NCBI GenBank assembly: GCA_029582155.1
Contig: CM055899.1
Span: 72,283,719 to 72,347,718, forward strand
Direction of reading: 5' to 3'
DNA: 64,000 nt
Source of the DNA: Panopea generosa
Lineage: Eukaryota > Mollusca > Bivalvia > Adapedonta > Hiatellidae
The notes beneath the pieces were generated by a model that saw only the letters and a list, made by a program, of their open reading frames with translations, searched no databases and was not told where the DNA came from. The translations under genes were made by a program, and so were the position numbers. Positions within the stretch are counted from its first letter, which is position 1. The number at the start of each line of letters is the position of its first letter. Below, in pieces: positions 51,244-57,781 of this stretch.

Positions 51244-54200
51244 CTATGTAAAACATATTAAAAAAAAAAAAAAAAAAAGAATAAAAAAAAGAAATTTAAA
51301 ATAATAGAAAAAAATTAAAAAAGAATAAATTATTTTTTAAAAAAATTAAAAGAAAAAGAAAAGTACTCAGCATTCTGCATCATATAATGCAGGGTGTTAG
51401 TTGTTACTATGATCCAAGTATGAGTGTCCTAGCACTAGTACTTATTGAGAAATAGTGTAATAATGAAAACTTAACGTTTGAGCTAAATATAAATGTTTGA
51501 CGCCGCCGCCGTCGAAAAATAAGCAACACCTTAACCTCGTCTCTCTTTCATTGCAGCGAGACAAAAACGAAAACTTAACGTTGGAGGTAAATGCAAAATT
51601 CAGCATCAAACAATGTCAATGGACCATGAAATGTAGGTCACACTCAGCATCTGCAGTATATAATGTGATGCAGGGTGTAAGTTGTAACTATGAGTCAAGT
51701 ATGAGTGTCCTAGCACTTGTACTTGTTGAGAAATATGGTAAAAACAAAAACTTAATGTTGGAGCTATATATAAATGTTTGACGCTGCCGCCGCCATCAAC
51801 AGAAAAGCAACACCTTAATTTCGTCTCTCCTTTGTCGAGACGAGACAAAAATTTATAGGTCAAGTTAATTATTTGTAGAGGTTATGATCTTCTAATAAAA
51901 TGTTGCTTGTCTTACCCAGGGAGCTAAAATATAAAAAAAAAACCCATAACATTTTGTAGGCTAATTAAGTTTGTTTTTGTCATTTGTTGAGAACGATGTC
52001 ACCTGAAAGAAAGTCTGCATCATTTTCAGTATAATACCCATAACTTATTTATGGATGAAATTTGGTAACTCTGGGCTATACAGCTTCTGAGAAACAGAGG
52101 TAAATGCAGTGCTGCAGATAAGCACTATTTGGGGGTATTTAAGCATTGAAATTTCTTAACAAGAGTTGTCAGAAGACAACAAAGCTCGCCGATGGGATAA
52201 AACTCACCACCAATGCAAAGATTGAGATTGGCCAACACCAAAACTTAATGCATCTAAATGCAAAAGTTTACCCTGGGTTTCTACAGACGAAAAATTAAGT
52301 CTTAAAGGCCCATAACTCTGCCAAAATGCAAAATTGTGCCAAAATGCAACCCAGAGTTATGGTTCTTGTCTCTGTGTGTTCCATTGATGATGATGAAAAC
52401 ACATGTGAAGGTTCATTCACATCCAATGAGTGGTTGCATAGATATCTTAAACTTAAACGCAACTAAATGCAAAGTTTAACCTTGGTGTCTAAGTCCAAAA
52501 AGGGCCATAACTGTGCCAAAATGCAATCCAGAGTTATGGTTCTTGTCTCTTTGTGTTCCATTGATGATGGTGAACACACATGTGAAGTTTCATTCACATC
52601 CAATGAGTGGTTGCATAGATATCTTAAACTTAAATGCAGCTAAATGCAAAGTTTAACCTGGGTGTCTAAGTCCAAAAAGGGCCATAACTGTGCCAAAATG
52701 CAATCCAGATTTATGGTTCTTATCTCTGTGTCCCATTGATGATGGAAACACACATGCCAAGTTTCATTGGCATCCAATGAGTGTTTGCATAGATAAATGA
52801 AACTTAAACACAAAAGTTTAACCTGGGTGTCTACAGACGCTGACTACGACGACGCTGGGATCATGACAACAGCTCTCCTTGGACTTCGTCCCAGCGAGCT
52901 AACAAAGCATTGAAATTTAAATTAAGGGGTAAAGTAAGCATTGGTTGTTCTCACTTTCAGTGCTGATTAGCTTATTTTAAATGGTAATTTAATAAGAATG
53001 TTCATTTTACCCATAACATTTTGATAATATGCATTGCAAACTAATTTAAAGGGTTAAATACTCATTTGAAGCAAAGCTTATCTGGAACACTACGGTAAAT
53101 GCAAAAACTTAACATTTTGTAGGCTAAGTTAATTATTAATAGAGGTCATGATCATTTGAAAGAATTCTAGAGCTTTTGAGTAGTACTACCATTAACACAG
53201 CTATGAACCATTTGATGACTGTAGGCAAGACTTTACTGAAAAATAATACAGTTATTTGCAAATACCTGTGTGTAACAAGTTACAATTCCCGAATAAACAA
53301 ACGAATCAACTGAAGTTACAGAAATTAACCATTATAAAATTATTTATTATGTTTCCTAAATAAAAACTGATATTAAAATTTAATAAAACAACAATGTTCC
53401 AACACTCAAATAGGTCCTTAAAACTTGTCTGTATAAAGACATCAGCCTGCATAAATAGGATAAGTGCTTACATACTAGTGAAATTAAAACTCTGAATAGT
53501 CGGTATTTCGTAAATTCAGAGAATAATTTGTTCAAGATATACCTATATAAATCATCATTGAAAACGTATAAAATACATGCAATGTACCTCTCTAACTATA
53601 TCAAGAACACATTTGTCTAACACTTGAGTCACAAACTCATCCAGCTTTTCTTCAGGTATGTCCACCATGGAAGGTATACAGCTTGTCCTTTCTGTCATAG
53701 TTTTCTGAAAATAAAAATCATTTGCATGTGTAGGTAAAAATGAGAAATGTTTGTTATAAATTTATCACCTATTAGACAAAAGTAAACACTTATTTTCTCG
53801 GGGGGAAATGAGTTAAGACCATGACTGTTAAATTCCACCTTAATACATTAAAAAATGTCTTGACCATAAACTTACTCCAGAATCTTTATTCAAATGTTTT
53901 TCATTAGACATAGGCACAGACAACTTTGCCAGGCCCGGTCAAATCAGTTAGCGCATCTGAGCACCAATCCAGGGCTTGCGAGATCAAATCTCTGCCAAGA
54001 CAGTCTTTGTGATGATTGATACCCAACATTACCTCTCATTGTTGTTCTCTCTCACTGCTGATTTAAGTGAGAATGTTATCAGTTACTTGTGGAGATGGGT
54101 GCACTTGAGTACAAGGTCACCTTCAAGGATCACAGGAAAGAATAGTTAGATTAAATGACCATCTGTTAGCCATCAATGGCATAAAATATAAAAAAACACA

Positions 54201-57200
54201 AAAAAACACAGATAGCTTCCACTGTTACAAATTGATGTCAACAGTGATTCAGATTGGTGTCAGCCATCGAACACATGCCGATAAAAATCATAAATGGCCG
54301 AAAGAATAGGTTGATGGTAAAAATTCAGATTTCGTAAAATAAGATTCATTTCAGAGGTGTTCCAATTGCTACTTTGCGATATGAATGATAACTCAATCTC
54401 TACGTATAGACGTTTGATAAGCACATATTCTTGATACGGTCCGTTATAGCTGGGCTGTCTGTAAAAGCGTGCAGCTATTTTCGCCGCCTGTTTCGAAAAT
54501 TGAACTGGCTGTAAAAATCAAAAACATGAATTTGAAAAACAAAATCATGCATTTGTATAATAGACATGTTTTAAAACTAATCCAAAAAATTTGGTAGTAC
54601 AGCATCAAATAGAACTCGAAATGCCAACACATTTTGCTGACAAGTTTTCTTTTTTCTGCGAGAAATATAACGCTATGTACATACAAATCAAGTTAGGTAA
54701 AAACAATTGAAGCAAATTCGATTTTTATGCACTGCTAAGTCTACACTAACTAAGGTAAGCATGATATGGGGACAATCACTAGAACACGAGTTGGAGTCAC
54801 TCACTTGAATTCTTTTTAGCTAAGCGGCTGCCAGAATATTATTACATCAACCAACACTGACATTACATTTACTTAGTTCTTTCCAAAATATATCTAGCCG
54901 CGGACATCCAGAAAGGTAATGAAAACCTTACAGTGGGTCATGAATAAATTATTAACACGGAAAAGTACAAGCTAATCAGAAGTCAAAATACACTCGTAGT
55001 AGGCTGTAACCCCACCTACTTTAGTCACTTTACGAATGCCGTGCCACAGCACAAGATACATGTAGGTCACGTTATCTACTCAAGAAATTTCACAATTTAT
55101 ATATCAAGATTTGGCGTTGCAGATACATTTACAATCCATCGCTATGGATGGGACTTATAGAAATGCCCATATTAAATCCTGCAACATAACATTCTCTATG
55201 GTTGGATGTCAAACGATATTAAACGCTAAATTCTTCGGCAAAAAAAGAAACATCAAGTAATGCAAAGTCCATTGTGACAAACAAATCTAAAGTAGGACAT
55301 TGCGTCAGCAGTGAAAATATTAAACTTTGAAATAAACATCCACAGATTTGTAGAATTGTGGTTACACTTTGATGTAACATATACCTTGGACCCTTGAAAA
55401 TATGCACATCCAGAAGAAATAGTCTGGTTGGAAATAGGACGTTTTTGTTCCTGTTCGTCTTTATTTAAATCAAAGTGGAATACAAAATATTTGTAAAATA
55501 AAATGCTGTTTTATTAAGCTTTTTCGACTTTGCATAATTACTATTTAAACTGTATCTTAAAGCAAGTTGTTTATGCAAAGAAAAGGGGCACCTGTGTGTA
55601 CTTATTTTTTGTGTTTTAAGACATAACTATATTTAAGCATGTGTGTATTTATTTGGAACACAATATCAGTGTATATATGTCACTGACAATATACATAAAG
55701 GTACTCGTCATTCATTCAATATCCAGCACCAGTGTTGTGGCGCCTAACAACAATTGGAGAAAAAAAATTGTTGCCTTTGTTCATGCAGTAGATGCATTGT
55801 CCAGTACATGAAACTCTCATTGTAGCTTTGCCTTTTAAGCAATTAAAGTAAAAGTGATAGCTAATGGCTTATAGTTTAAGTAAATATACATGTACCTAAT
55901 AAAATTAAATGTTTTTTTCTCTCCAAGGACAAAATGGCCTATATATATTTTTTAGTAGTTAGGCCATCTGTCTTGAAACAAGGAGCTCCAATCTGAATCA
56001 CTGTTGGATAATACAGTTTGTTTTCTGAACAAGTTATTTTTTAATAAGCAATTAAACCCATCAAGTTTGTAACAGGTACGTGAAATACATTATCTGACAA
56101 GATCATAAATGTGTCATTTTTATAAAATTCTGTTACACTAAAACTACCTCAGATTTTGATCCATTTTCTTTCTCAGCAATATCCTGGTACACCAATGTGG
56201 CTGGATGAATTTTCCTGGATAAAAAAGCACTGGATTGCATCATTACGTCACAAAGGGGTGGTGTATTCATAAATATAAAAATTACACAAAACCAATCAAT
56301 ACAAGCTCAGACCTTTTTAAAATCTAAGTTCATTGTAAATTAAAATTATCCACAGTTTATTAGTCAGGGGCAGTCTAAAGCCAAGGGGTGCCAATCTAAA
56401 CCCCTAGACCTGTCCCGTCTCTTTTGATTTGTCAGTAAAATTAATTTCATATTGTTTAGCCAAACAAGCTTCATTTGTGTTGCTTGTACAACATTATTAC
56501 AACTTTTACAAATCATGTTCGAAGTCTCTTGGTTCTTTCCAGTACAAAGCATAAGCTGAAAAAGTGTCTTGCCCAAGAACACCACACATGGCCGATCATG
56601 GGGTTGATGTTCTTCCACAAGACTATATGCTCTACAACTTTTTATTACATGGATGCCTGGTGTGAACCCAATTATCAGATATGGTTAAAAACAGAAGCCT
56701 CTCAATATGTCGAGGTTGAGATTAAAATTACTGAATAGTGCCCAGGAAACCCCTATTATTACTATTAACTATGAATATGACAATAATTGTATCAAATTTA
56801 AGGATCATGATCAAAGCGGGAAGTGTGAGATATTATTTAACAAAATTGTTATTGTAGAATTGTTTATGATTAACATTCTTTTGCAACAATGTGAATGTAA
56901 CATATGTATGTATATATTACACAAGACATGTGATATAACATATTTCAACTGTGTTGTTTTCTTTAAATAAAGACAGTATTTATTATCATTATACAATTAT
57001 TACTATACAAATATAATTATTAGTAGTAGCAGTATATGGTATGATGACATACCGCTGGGATTTTTTCATCTGCGGTGTACATAATGGAGTAAGCACTCGC
57101 GACTTTGTGGATTTGCCAACATCTACTGAACTTGGTCGAGCAATCTGTTTCAGATCCACAAGTGGTTGCCGTGGTGTCTGTGACCCTATCTTCACAGAAG

Positions 57201-57688
57201 GAACAACTTGCTGGAATATACAGATGAATATTAAATGTAAAACTTCAAATGCCATTTTCTATTTTATAATTTATAAAGGTCTGTAAACAGAGGTATTTAA
57301 AGCCAGTAATGTTTAATAATGTCTCTTGCAAATAAAACACATTACTTACATGTACTATTAACATAATAGCATCTGATCTGTATCATTTCTGCTAGAAAAT
57401 ATACATCCATGTGTGGATTATGGACAACAGAAGTGATGGTCAATTTGATAAAAAAAAACTATGTCAATCATGCCTTCATGGATTGTTTTACAATGAACAA
57501 GTAGGAGTAAGTACCAAATAACTGATCAATGATATTGTGTTACTGTGTAGCATCCATACATTGCATTCCAGTTGTTCAGTTTTTACTTTTGAATTTTTGT
57601 TACCTTTAAACTGATTGATTTAAAAATAATTTCTTACATCTTCCATTCTGGTTGGGATGTTTTCCTTCACGTGAATTGTCTCCATTTC
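21103..57688 (-). CDS. SPAG5: SPAG5/astrin-like coiled-coil spindle protein, 21 exons
   Basis: Twenty-one minus-strand exons with AG/GT borders join in one frame: 4470 coding bases, 1489 residues plus stop. The start taken is ATG at 57,685-57,683 (context GAAATGG). N-terminal S/T-rich segment with SQTPRQPLVDL; acidic middle (131-599) with Cys-Ser-Pro repeats; coiled coil with Leu/Glu/Gln heptads (about 600-1062, 1265-1450). From memory of human astrin (1193 residues), its C-terminal LEENLRRSDKELEKLDDIV aligns with LEDNWKKADAEVCRFDELV here, SDKSAF with SGNSAF, and MRTPLREL with QTPRQPLVDL. Astrin acts at spindle poles and kinetochores with SKAP, stabilising attachments and delaying separase. 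The coding model is solid; orthology rests on these short alignments. Alternative: another mitotic coiled-coil protein. No neighbour shares its function. Confidence 0.75.
21725..21925 (-). mobile_element. SINE family S3, intronic
   Basis: The minus strand has GTGGTAGAGCATCAGCCCCA and GGTCGTGGGTTCGATCCTC (intact box B), then GAAGACTTCCAGTGTGTTTT as body. It lies in the last SPAG5-like intron, in the gene's sense orientation. Confidence 0.75.
22560..22757 (-). CDS. SPAG5: SPAG5-like exon 20, residues 1325-1390
   Basis: 66 codons, phase 0 both ends, acceptor TGTTTCAG, donor GTAAAT. Reads RQQLEIRQLRGKVQSLDGEK and ends SQKDILLLQK. Confidence 0.92.
23659..23839 (-). CDS. SPAG5: SPAG5-like exon 19, residues 1264-1324
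   Basis: Acceptor TTTTTCAG, donor GTAGTT. Reads DDLNCRVSQFEYTERRLQAE and ends FGRFIEQEAEVK; coiled coil. Confidence 0.9.
24268..24869 (-). CDS. SPAG5: SPAG5-like exon 18, residues 1064-1264
   Basis: 602 bp, acceptor TTTTTCAG, donor GTAAGT. Reads KELLGMETAGSEPVELQTSI; Ser-rich and polar, not coiled, until VQLTKVSDVFMKIIRTAHLI where helix resumes. SGNSAFAPV resembles the SDKSAFTRV segment of human astrin. It interrupts the coiled coil as a linker. Confidence 0.93.
25040..26415. repeat. 23-bp minisatellite, about 60 copies, in intron 17
   Basis: Unit GTGTTGTCTTGCATACTGGCACA, given here as GTGTTGTCTTGCATACTGGC plus ACA, with recurrent variants (ATC GTC, CAT GTA, GCATACGGG, GCATTATGG, and a 20-bp unit lacking ACA). 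The unit has no stop in any frame and 23 is not divisible by three, so a 23-residue pattern stays open in all frames on both strands and yields frames up to 471 codons. It is spliced out of the SPAG5-like gene. Confidence 0.96.
26560..26790 (-). mobile_element. SINE family S2, minus orientation, intact boxes
   Basis: On the minus strand GCCAAGTGGTCTAAGGTACT is the tRNA-like head and GTAGGTTCGAGTCCCGC an intact box B; the body GTGGAAGGACGGTGGTTCTA and tail AATGGCGTTAAATACC follow. The best-preserved S2 copy in the window. Confidence 0.85.
26865..26998. mobile_element. Short inverted-repeat element, second copy
   Basis: The right end GGCTGCTTTAGACAGGTTTG ACTGT and the internal TTAAGCAACAATCTGTCTTA match the element at 13,329-13,492 in reverse; the left end has decayed. 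Confidence 0.55.
27395..27563 (-). CDS. SPAG5: SPAG5-like exon 17, residues 1007-1063
   Basis: Acceptor ATCTATTTAG, donor GTATGT. Contains GTLDSTLEELNGTKDHATRL and ends TRAGMQ. A second AG two bases on would break the phase. Confidence 0.88.
27690..28130. repeat. Three tandem units of about 140 bp in intron 16
   Basis: Each unit has TTATTCATCCATAG, ACACAACT..AAATTTGGTGACTCT and GTTTCTGAGAAA. Related sequence recurs near 47,100 and at 51.9-53.2 kb, so this is a fragment of a dispersed element rather than a local satellite. Confidence 0.65.
28577..28617 (-). CDS. SPAG5: SPAG5-like exon 16, 41-bp exon
   Basis: Reads DCCAVLRAKEQEL plus a split Arg, acceptor TATAATACAG, donor GTATGT. Short, but phase and coiled-coil character agree with both neighbours. 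Confidence 0.8.
29395..29935. repeat. Tandem units of about 150 bp, dispersed family, intron 15
   Basis: Three diverged units share GCAAGGACAATAACTCTACA-type, CAGTGTCACA and AAGTTTCAAGTCAATCGCCT segments. It ends in TTACAGACCGACCAACCAGC. Confidence 0.6.
29991..30186 (-). CDS. SPAG5: SPAG5-like exon 15, residues 928-993
   Basis: Acceptor AATATACCAG, donor GTAAAG. Contains LLVVNLQRTLDMREHDIDQL and ends ESLKSENSVLK. Strong heptad pattern. Confidence 0.9.
30390..30630 (-). mobile_element. SINE family S2, intron 14
   Basis: ATGGCATATCCAGTTTTATT, GTAGAACCACCGTCCTTCCA and TTCAATCTACGACC (reversed, decayed box B) identify it. It starts about 200 bases upstream of exon 15's acceptor in transcript sense. 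Confidence 0.75.
31751..31813 (-). CDS. SPAG5: SPAG5-like exon 14, residues 907-928
   Basis: 63 bp, acceptor TTTTAG, donor GTAAGT. Reads LMDAQDKHKKELGKIKQSEE with split codons at both ends. Confidence 0.85.
31900..33440. other. Intron 13, no recognisable feature
   Basis: Mostly unique-looking AT-rich sequence. A small island at about 32,990-33,040 has several CpGs and a CRE-like TGACGTAA, but nothing shows it is a promoter. Confidence 0.4.
33543..33690 (-). CDS. SPAG5: SPAG5-like exon 13, residues 858-907
   Basis: Acceptor AAATTCAG; reads LSDERTIKEQLSMDKGTLKV and onward to EQLEEINK. The donor AAAAG|GTTGGA is weak but is the only GT that keeps phase with exon 14; the frame stays open to 33,440 if it is ignored. 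Confidence 0.75.
34003..34350. mobile_element. MITE family T, copy 1, 5-bp TSD TCTAG
   Basis: 348 bp with ends CACTGTTTTTTTTCACC and, on the minus strand, CAGTGTTTTTTTTTGGCC. TCTAG stands directly outside both ends (33,998-34,002 and 34,351-34,355). It is the reverse complement of the copy at 50,464-50,804. No coding content. Confidence 0.88.
34692..35037. repeat. 28-bp minisatellite, about 12 copies, intron 12
   Basis: Unit TTAAAGTGTACTGCCTGCAA plus GTAAACAG, with TGCT/TACT and CAA/CAG variants. It ends 59 bases from the exon 12 donor. Confidence 0.95.
35096..35189 (-). CDS. SPAG5: SPAG5-like exon 12, residues 827-858
   Basis: Acceptor ATAAATACAG, donor GTACAA. Reads MDSELKNTVLELQTAKKAVC and ends LDICRQ plus one base. 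The 28-bp minisatellite starts 59 bases beyond the donor. Confidence 0.9.
36642..36813 (-). mobile_element. SINE family S3 inside family B
   Basis: The minus strand reads GGCGGTAGTCTAATGGATAG and GCGGCTCGATTCCATGG (boxes A and B), then the body AGTACTGGTTCTTCCCAGGA. It lies within the family B copy, so it is the younger insertion. Confidence 0.75.
37420..38200. repeat. Array of about 150-bp units with nuclear-receptor-like motifs
   Basis: Five units repeat GTGACCTTGACCTTTGAAGT, a GTCATCATGT(T/C)ATGTTGATCA segment and GACAAAGTTACAGGTCGGAC. The reverse of the first is TCAAAGGTCAAGGTCA, containing AGGTCAAGGTCA. Copies at about 37,464, 37,577, 37,748, 37,898 and 38,070. Confidence 0.8.
38523..38657 (-). 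CDS. SPAG5: SPAG5-like exon 11, residues 782-826
   Basis: 45 codons, phase 0 both ends, acceptor ATATTTCAG, donor GTAACA. Reads EKELTQRKGDFKTELDLFEE, ends STCKDNMLE. The family B repeat copy ends only 41 bases beyond its donor. Confidence 0.9.
39570..39935. repeat. Dispersed repeat, intron 10 copy
   Basis: Shares GAAACCAATTTTT, CACAACTCCTATAAAATGTG, CCTCGGACGAATGAAC and ATGCTCCTTCAACATT with 41,160-41,495 and with 27,180-27,300. Decayed; ends undefined. Confidence 0.55.
40047..40139 (-). CDS. SPAG5: SPAG5-like exon 10, residues 751-781
   Basis: 31 codons, phase 0 both ends, acceptor TTATACCAG, donor GTTTGT. Reads GELEETLSASYKKVKATGNS and ends TALEQQ. Confidence 0.88.
40990..41133 (-). CDS. 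SPAG5: SPAG5-like exon 9, residues 703-750
   Basis: 48 codons, phase 0 both ends, acceptor TTATTGTAG, donor GTACAT. Includes YRDHFLSSQKLVRQLQTELE and ends IEQSQILQ. Confidence 0.9.
41160..41495. repeat. Same dispersed repeat, intron 8 copy
   Basis: Contains GGAAACCAATTTTTGC, GCTGTAACTCCTGTAAAATT, CCTCCGACACACTAATGAAC and a decayed TCACGGGCATAAAAAG end. Confidence 0.55.
41574..42950 (+). mobile_element. Repeat family B, third copy
   Basis: Head ACAAGAGGCACAAGAGGGCC with CTCTACTGGCTCATAGTG; near the end TCTTCTGTATAGTCTCCTAT and CATAAGCCCTTCTGGCACTG, where the final GTAGAGCTAAAA has been lost. A 20-base C tract lies at about 41,691-41,709. It fills intron 8. Confidence 0.8.
43002..43145 (-). 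CDS. SPAG5: SPAG5-like exon 8, residues 655-702
   Basis: 48 codons, phase 0 both ends, acceptor TTTATTCCAG, donor GTAAGT. Reads NLQQQVENLNSNLEEERLKF and onward; coiled coil. Confidence 0.9.
43440..43578 (-). CDS. SPAG5: SPAG5-like exon 7, residues 608-654
   Basis: Reads LTAEDIRKQHPRVLANELET and ends KKLLVQE at donor GTATGG. Start of the long coiled coil, with Leu/Val at heptad spacing. Confidence 0.88.
43849..43875 (-). CDS. SPAG5: SPAG5-like exon 6, 27-bp micro-exon
   Basis: Reads QRAEEDSV with split codons at both ends. The acceptor ..TTCACCCTATTGAG is chosen because only it preserves frame with exon 5 (ends on two bases) and exon 7 (starts with one). An upstream AG at 43,902 gives an open but out-of-phase 53-bp exon. 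Confidence 0.65.
44437..45064. mobile_element. MITE with TA duplication, 628 bp
   Basis: Inverted ends CAGTATATTCCCTTATTAA and, on the minus strand, CCGTATATTCTCTTATTAA, flanked by TA at 44,435-44,436 and 45,065-45,066. Subterminal GC-rich ACGCCCCC blocks. TA duplication points to the Tc1/mariner group (family knowledge). No transposase. Confidence 0.8.
45246..46651 (-). CDS. SPAG5: SPAG5-like exon 5, large acidic exon, residues 131-599
   Basis: The largest exon (1406 bp; acceptor TTTGTTTACAG, donor GTGAGT after GGAAGAAA). The first 240 residues are strongly acidic (EEVKEEIEDLV, SEDSLLGDVSHYTD). Then come SAPTPRPTFLEKVAFMQR and a field of CSP motifs. Five of them, at Cys 433, 456, 479, 502 and 525, lie exactly 23 residues apart; a sixth stands alone at 337. 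GVNTSP and VGTE motifs recall the GVNTS/VGT segments of human astrin. Ser-Pro density suggests cell-cycle kinase targets (inference). Confidence 0.95.
45443..45760 (-). repeat. Coding 69-bp repeat in exon 5 (23-residue unit)
   Basis: Five units, each with a core like TQSVMCSP(M/I). The Cys codons are exactly 69 bases apart. Between cores are S/T-rich spacers such as DASTQNEIE. The DNA copies have diverged, while TQS, CSP and the spacing are kept. Confidence 0.9.
46826..47025 (-). mobile_element. SINE family S2, intron 4
   Basis: TTTCAGGTTATATATATGGA, TCCAGTTTAATTGGTGGAGG and AGACCTCAGAATGAATCTGA match the family; the box B region (GGGATCAACCCCACAACC) is decayed. Confidence 0.7.
47192..47440 (+). 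mobile_element. Repeat family D, 5' fragment
   Basis: Starts ACAAGAATTCTGCGGAATGA with TCTCGCC and continues TTAATACACACATGGGAGAG, AGGAAGTATTGTGTGAAGTT. Nearly identical to 50,904-51,165. It breaks off in A-rich sequence. Confidence 0.8.
48790..49487. mobile_element. hAT-like non-autonomous element, CAGGGG ends
   Basis: Left end CAGGGGTCGGGAAAA and, on the minus strand, right end CAGGGGCCGGCAAAA. CAGGGG is a typical hAT terminus (family knowledge). Flanking 8-mers do not match, so the copy is old or one end is wrong. The interior has ACTCGTC(T/C)G-type subterminal repeats and no transposase. Confidence 0.55.
50065..50365 (-). mobile_element. SINE family S1, full-length, nested in family D
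   Basis: On the minus strand CCCAATTAGCTCAGTCGGTT (box A region) and CATGAGTTTGAATCCCTCC (box B) head the element; it ends in a TTGATTGA-type tail. Flanks CTATTACTAATTG and CTTGTACTTATTG look like a decayed target duplication of about 13 bp when compared with the unfilled family D sequence near 51,430. Confidence 0.85.
50464..50804. mobile_element. MITE family T, copy 2, 5-bp TSD CACTC
   Basis: 341 bp, ends CAGTGGTTTTTTTTCGGCC and, on the minus strand, CAGCGTTTTTTTTCACC. CACTC flanks both sides (50,459-50,463 and 50,805-50,809). The uninterrupted paralogue near 51,637-51,652 has CACTC once, proving insertion and the 5-bp duplication. Confidence 0.93.
50904..51857 (+). mobile_element. Repeat family D, long copy
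   Basis: Begins ACAAGAATTCTGCGGAATGA with TCTCGCC and ends in GTCTCTCCTTTGTCGAGACG AGACAAAAA. The interior has two long A/T-rich runs, an (AT)n tract at 51,199-51,240 and about two tandem 3' units (AACTTAACGTT..GGTGTAAGTTG). Confidence 0.8.
52159..52907 (+). mobile_element. Repeat family C
   Basis: Begins ACAAGAGTTGTCAGAAGACA AC with AAGCTCGCC and ends GGACTTCGTCC CAGCGAG CTAACAAA. The interior has three diverged units of about 180 bp (AAACTTAAATGCAGCTAAAT, GGCCATAACTGTGCCAAAAT, TTCATTCACATCCAATGAGT). Confidence 0.8.
53588..53704 (-). CDS. SPAG5: SPAG5-like exon 4, residues 92-130
   Basis: Thirty-nine codons, phase 0 at both ends, acceptor TATTTTCAG, donor GTACAT. Contains IPSMVDIPEEKLDEFVTQVL, which looks like an amphipathic helix. 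Confidence 0.88.
53930..54185 (+). mobile_element. SINE family S1, plus orientation, intron 3
   Basis: CCCGGTCAAATCAGTTAGCG is a decayed head, AGATCAAATCTCTGCC stands at box B, and the body GTGATGATTGATACCCAACA and GTTATCAGTTACTTGTGGAG is well kept. It lies 230 bases upstream of exon 4 in transcript sense. Confidence 0.75.
54190..56147. other. Rest of intron 3, no recognisable feature
   Basis: I see no exon borders, inverted ends or tandem arrays. Open frames of 60-80 codons here have no coiled-coil or domain character and no splice context. Confidence 0.5.
56148..56214 (-). CDS. SPAG5: SPAG5-like exon 3, residues 69-91
   Basis: Reads KIHPATLVYQDIAEKENG SKSE between acceptor TTATCCAG and donor GTAGTT. 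The one-base start completes the Arg codon of exon 2. Confidence 0.85.
56478..56640 (-). mobile_element. SINE family S3, decayed, intron 2
   Basis: ACAACATTATTACAACTTTT, AATCATGTTCGAAGTCTCTT, CCAGTACAAAGCATA and CACCACACATGGCC follow the S3 tail; the tRNA-like head has decayed. Confidence 0.6.
57053..57210 (-). CDS. SPAG5: SPAG5-like exon 2, residues 17-69
   Basis: Reads QVVPSVKIGSQTPRQPLVDL and onward to QMKKSQ, then a split Arg codon before the donor GTATGT. Several TP/SQ sites suit an N-terminal phosphorylated region. It aligns loosely with the N-terminal TPLREL region of human astrin. Confidence 0.88.
57638..57688 (-). CDS. SPAG5: SPAG5-like exon 1 (first coding exon found), residues 1-16
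   Basis: Reads E-METIHVKENIPTRMED between the acceptor AAACTCAG and the donor GTAAGAAA. The ATG has a purine at -3 and G at +4. Because an acceptor precedes it, a non-coding 5' exon must lie upstream, or a further coding exon that I did not find. Confidence 0.75.
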
Positions 57689-57744
57689 CTGAGTTTTAAA
57701 AAAGAAATGTACAAGTAACTATGTAAAAATTCATATGTAGATAA

Positions 57745-57747
<3 letters not shown>

Positions 57748-57778
<31 letters not shown>
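57748..57778. repeat. (AT)n microsatellite
   Basis: About 15 AT units 60 bases upstream of the first coding exon of the SPAG5-like gene. Similar (AT)n tracts lie at 27-50 and 51,199-51,240. Confidence 0.95.

Positions 57779-57779
<1 letters not shown>

Positions 57780-57781
<2 letters not shown>

Noticed and set aside
55219-55407. 62-codon minus-strand frame in intron 3
   Set aside because: No acceptor/donor pair keeps the phase between exons 3 and 4, and the composition is unlike the rest of the protein.
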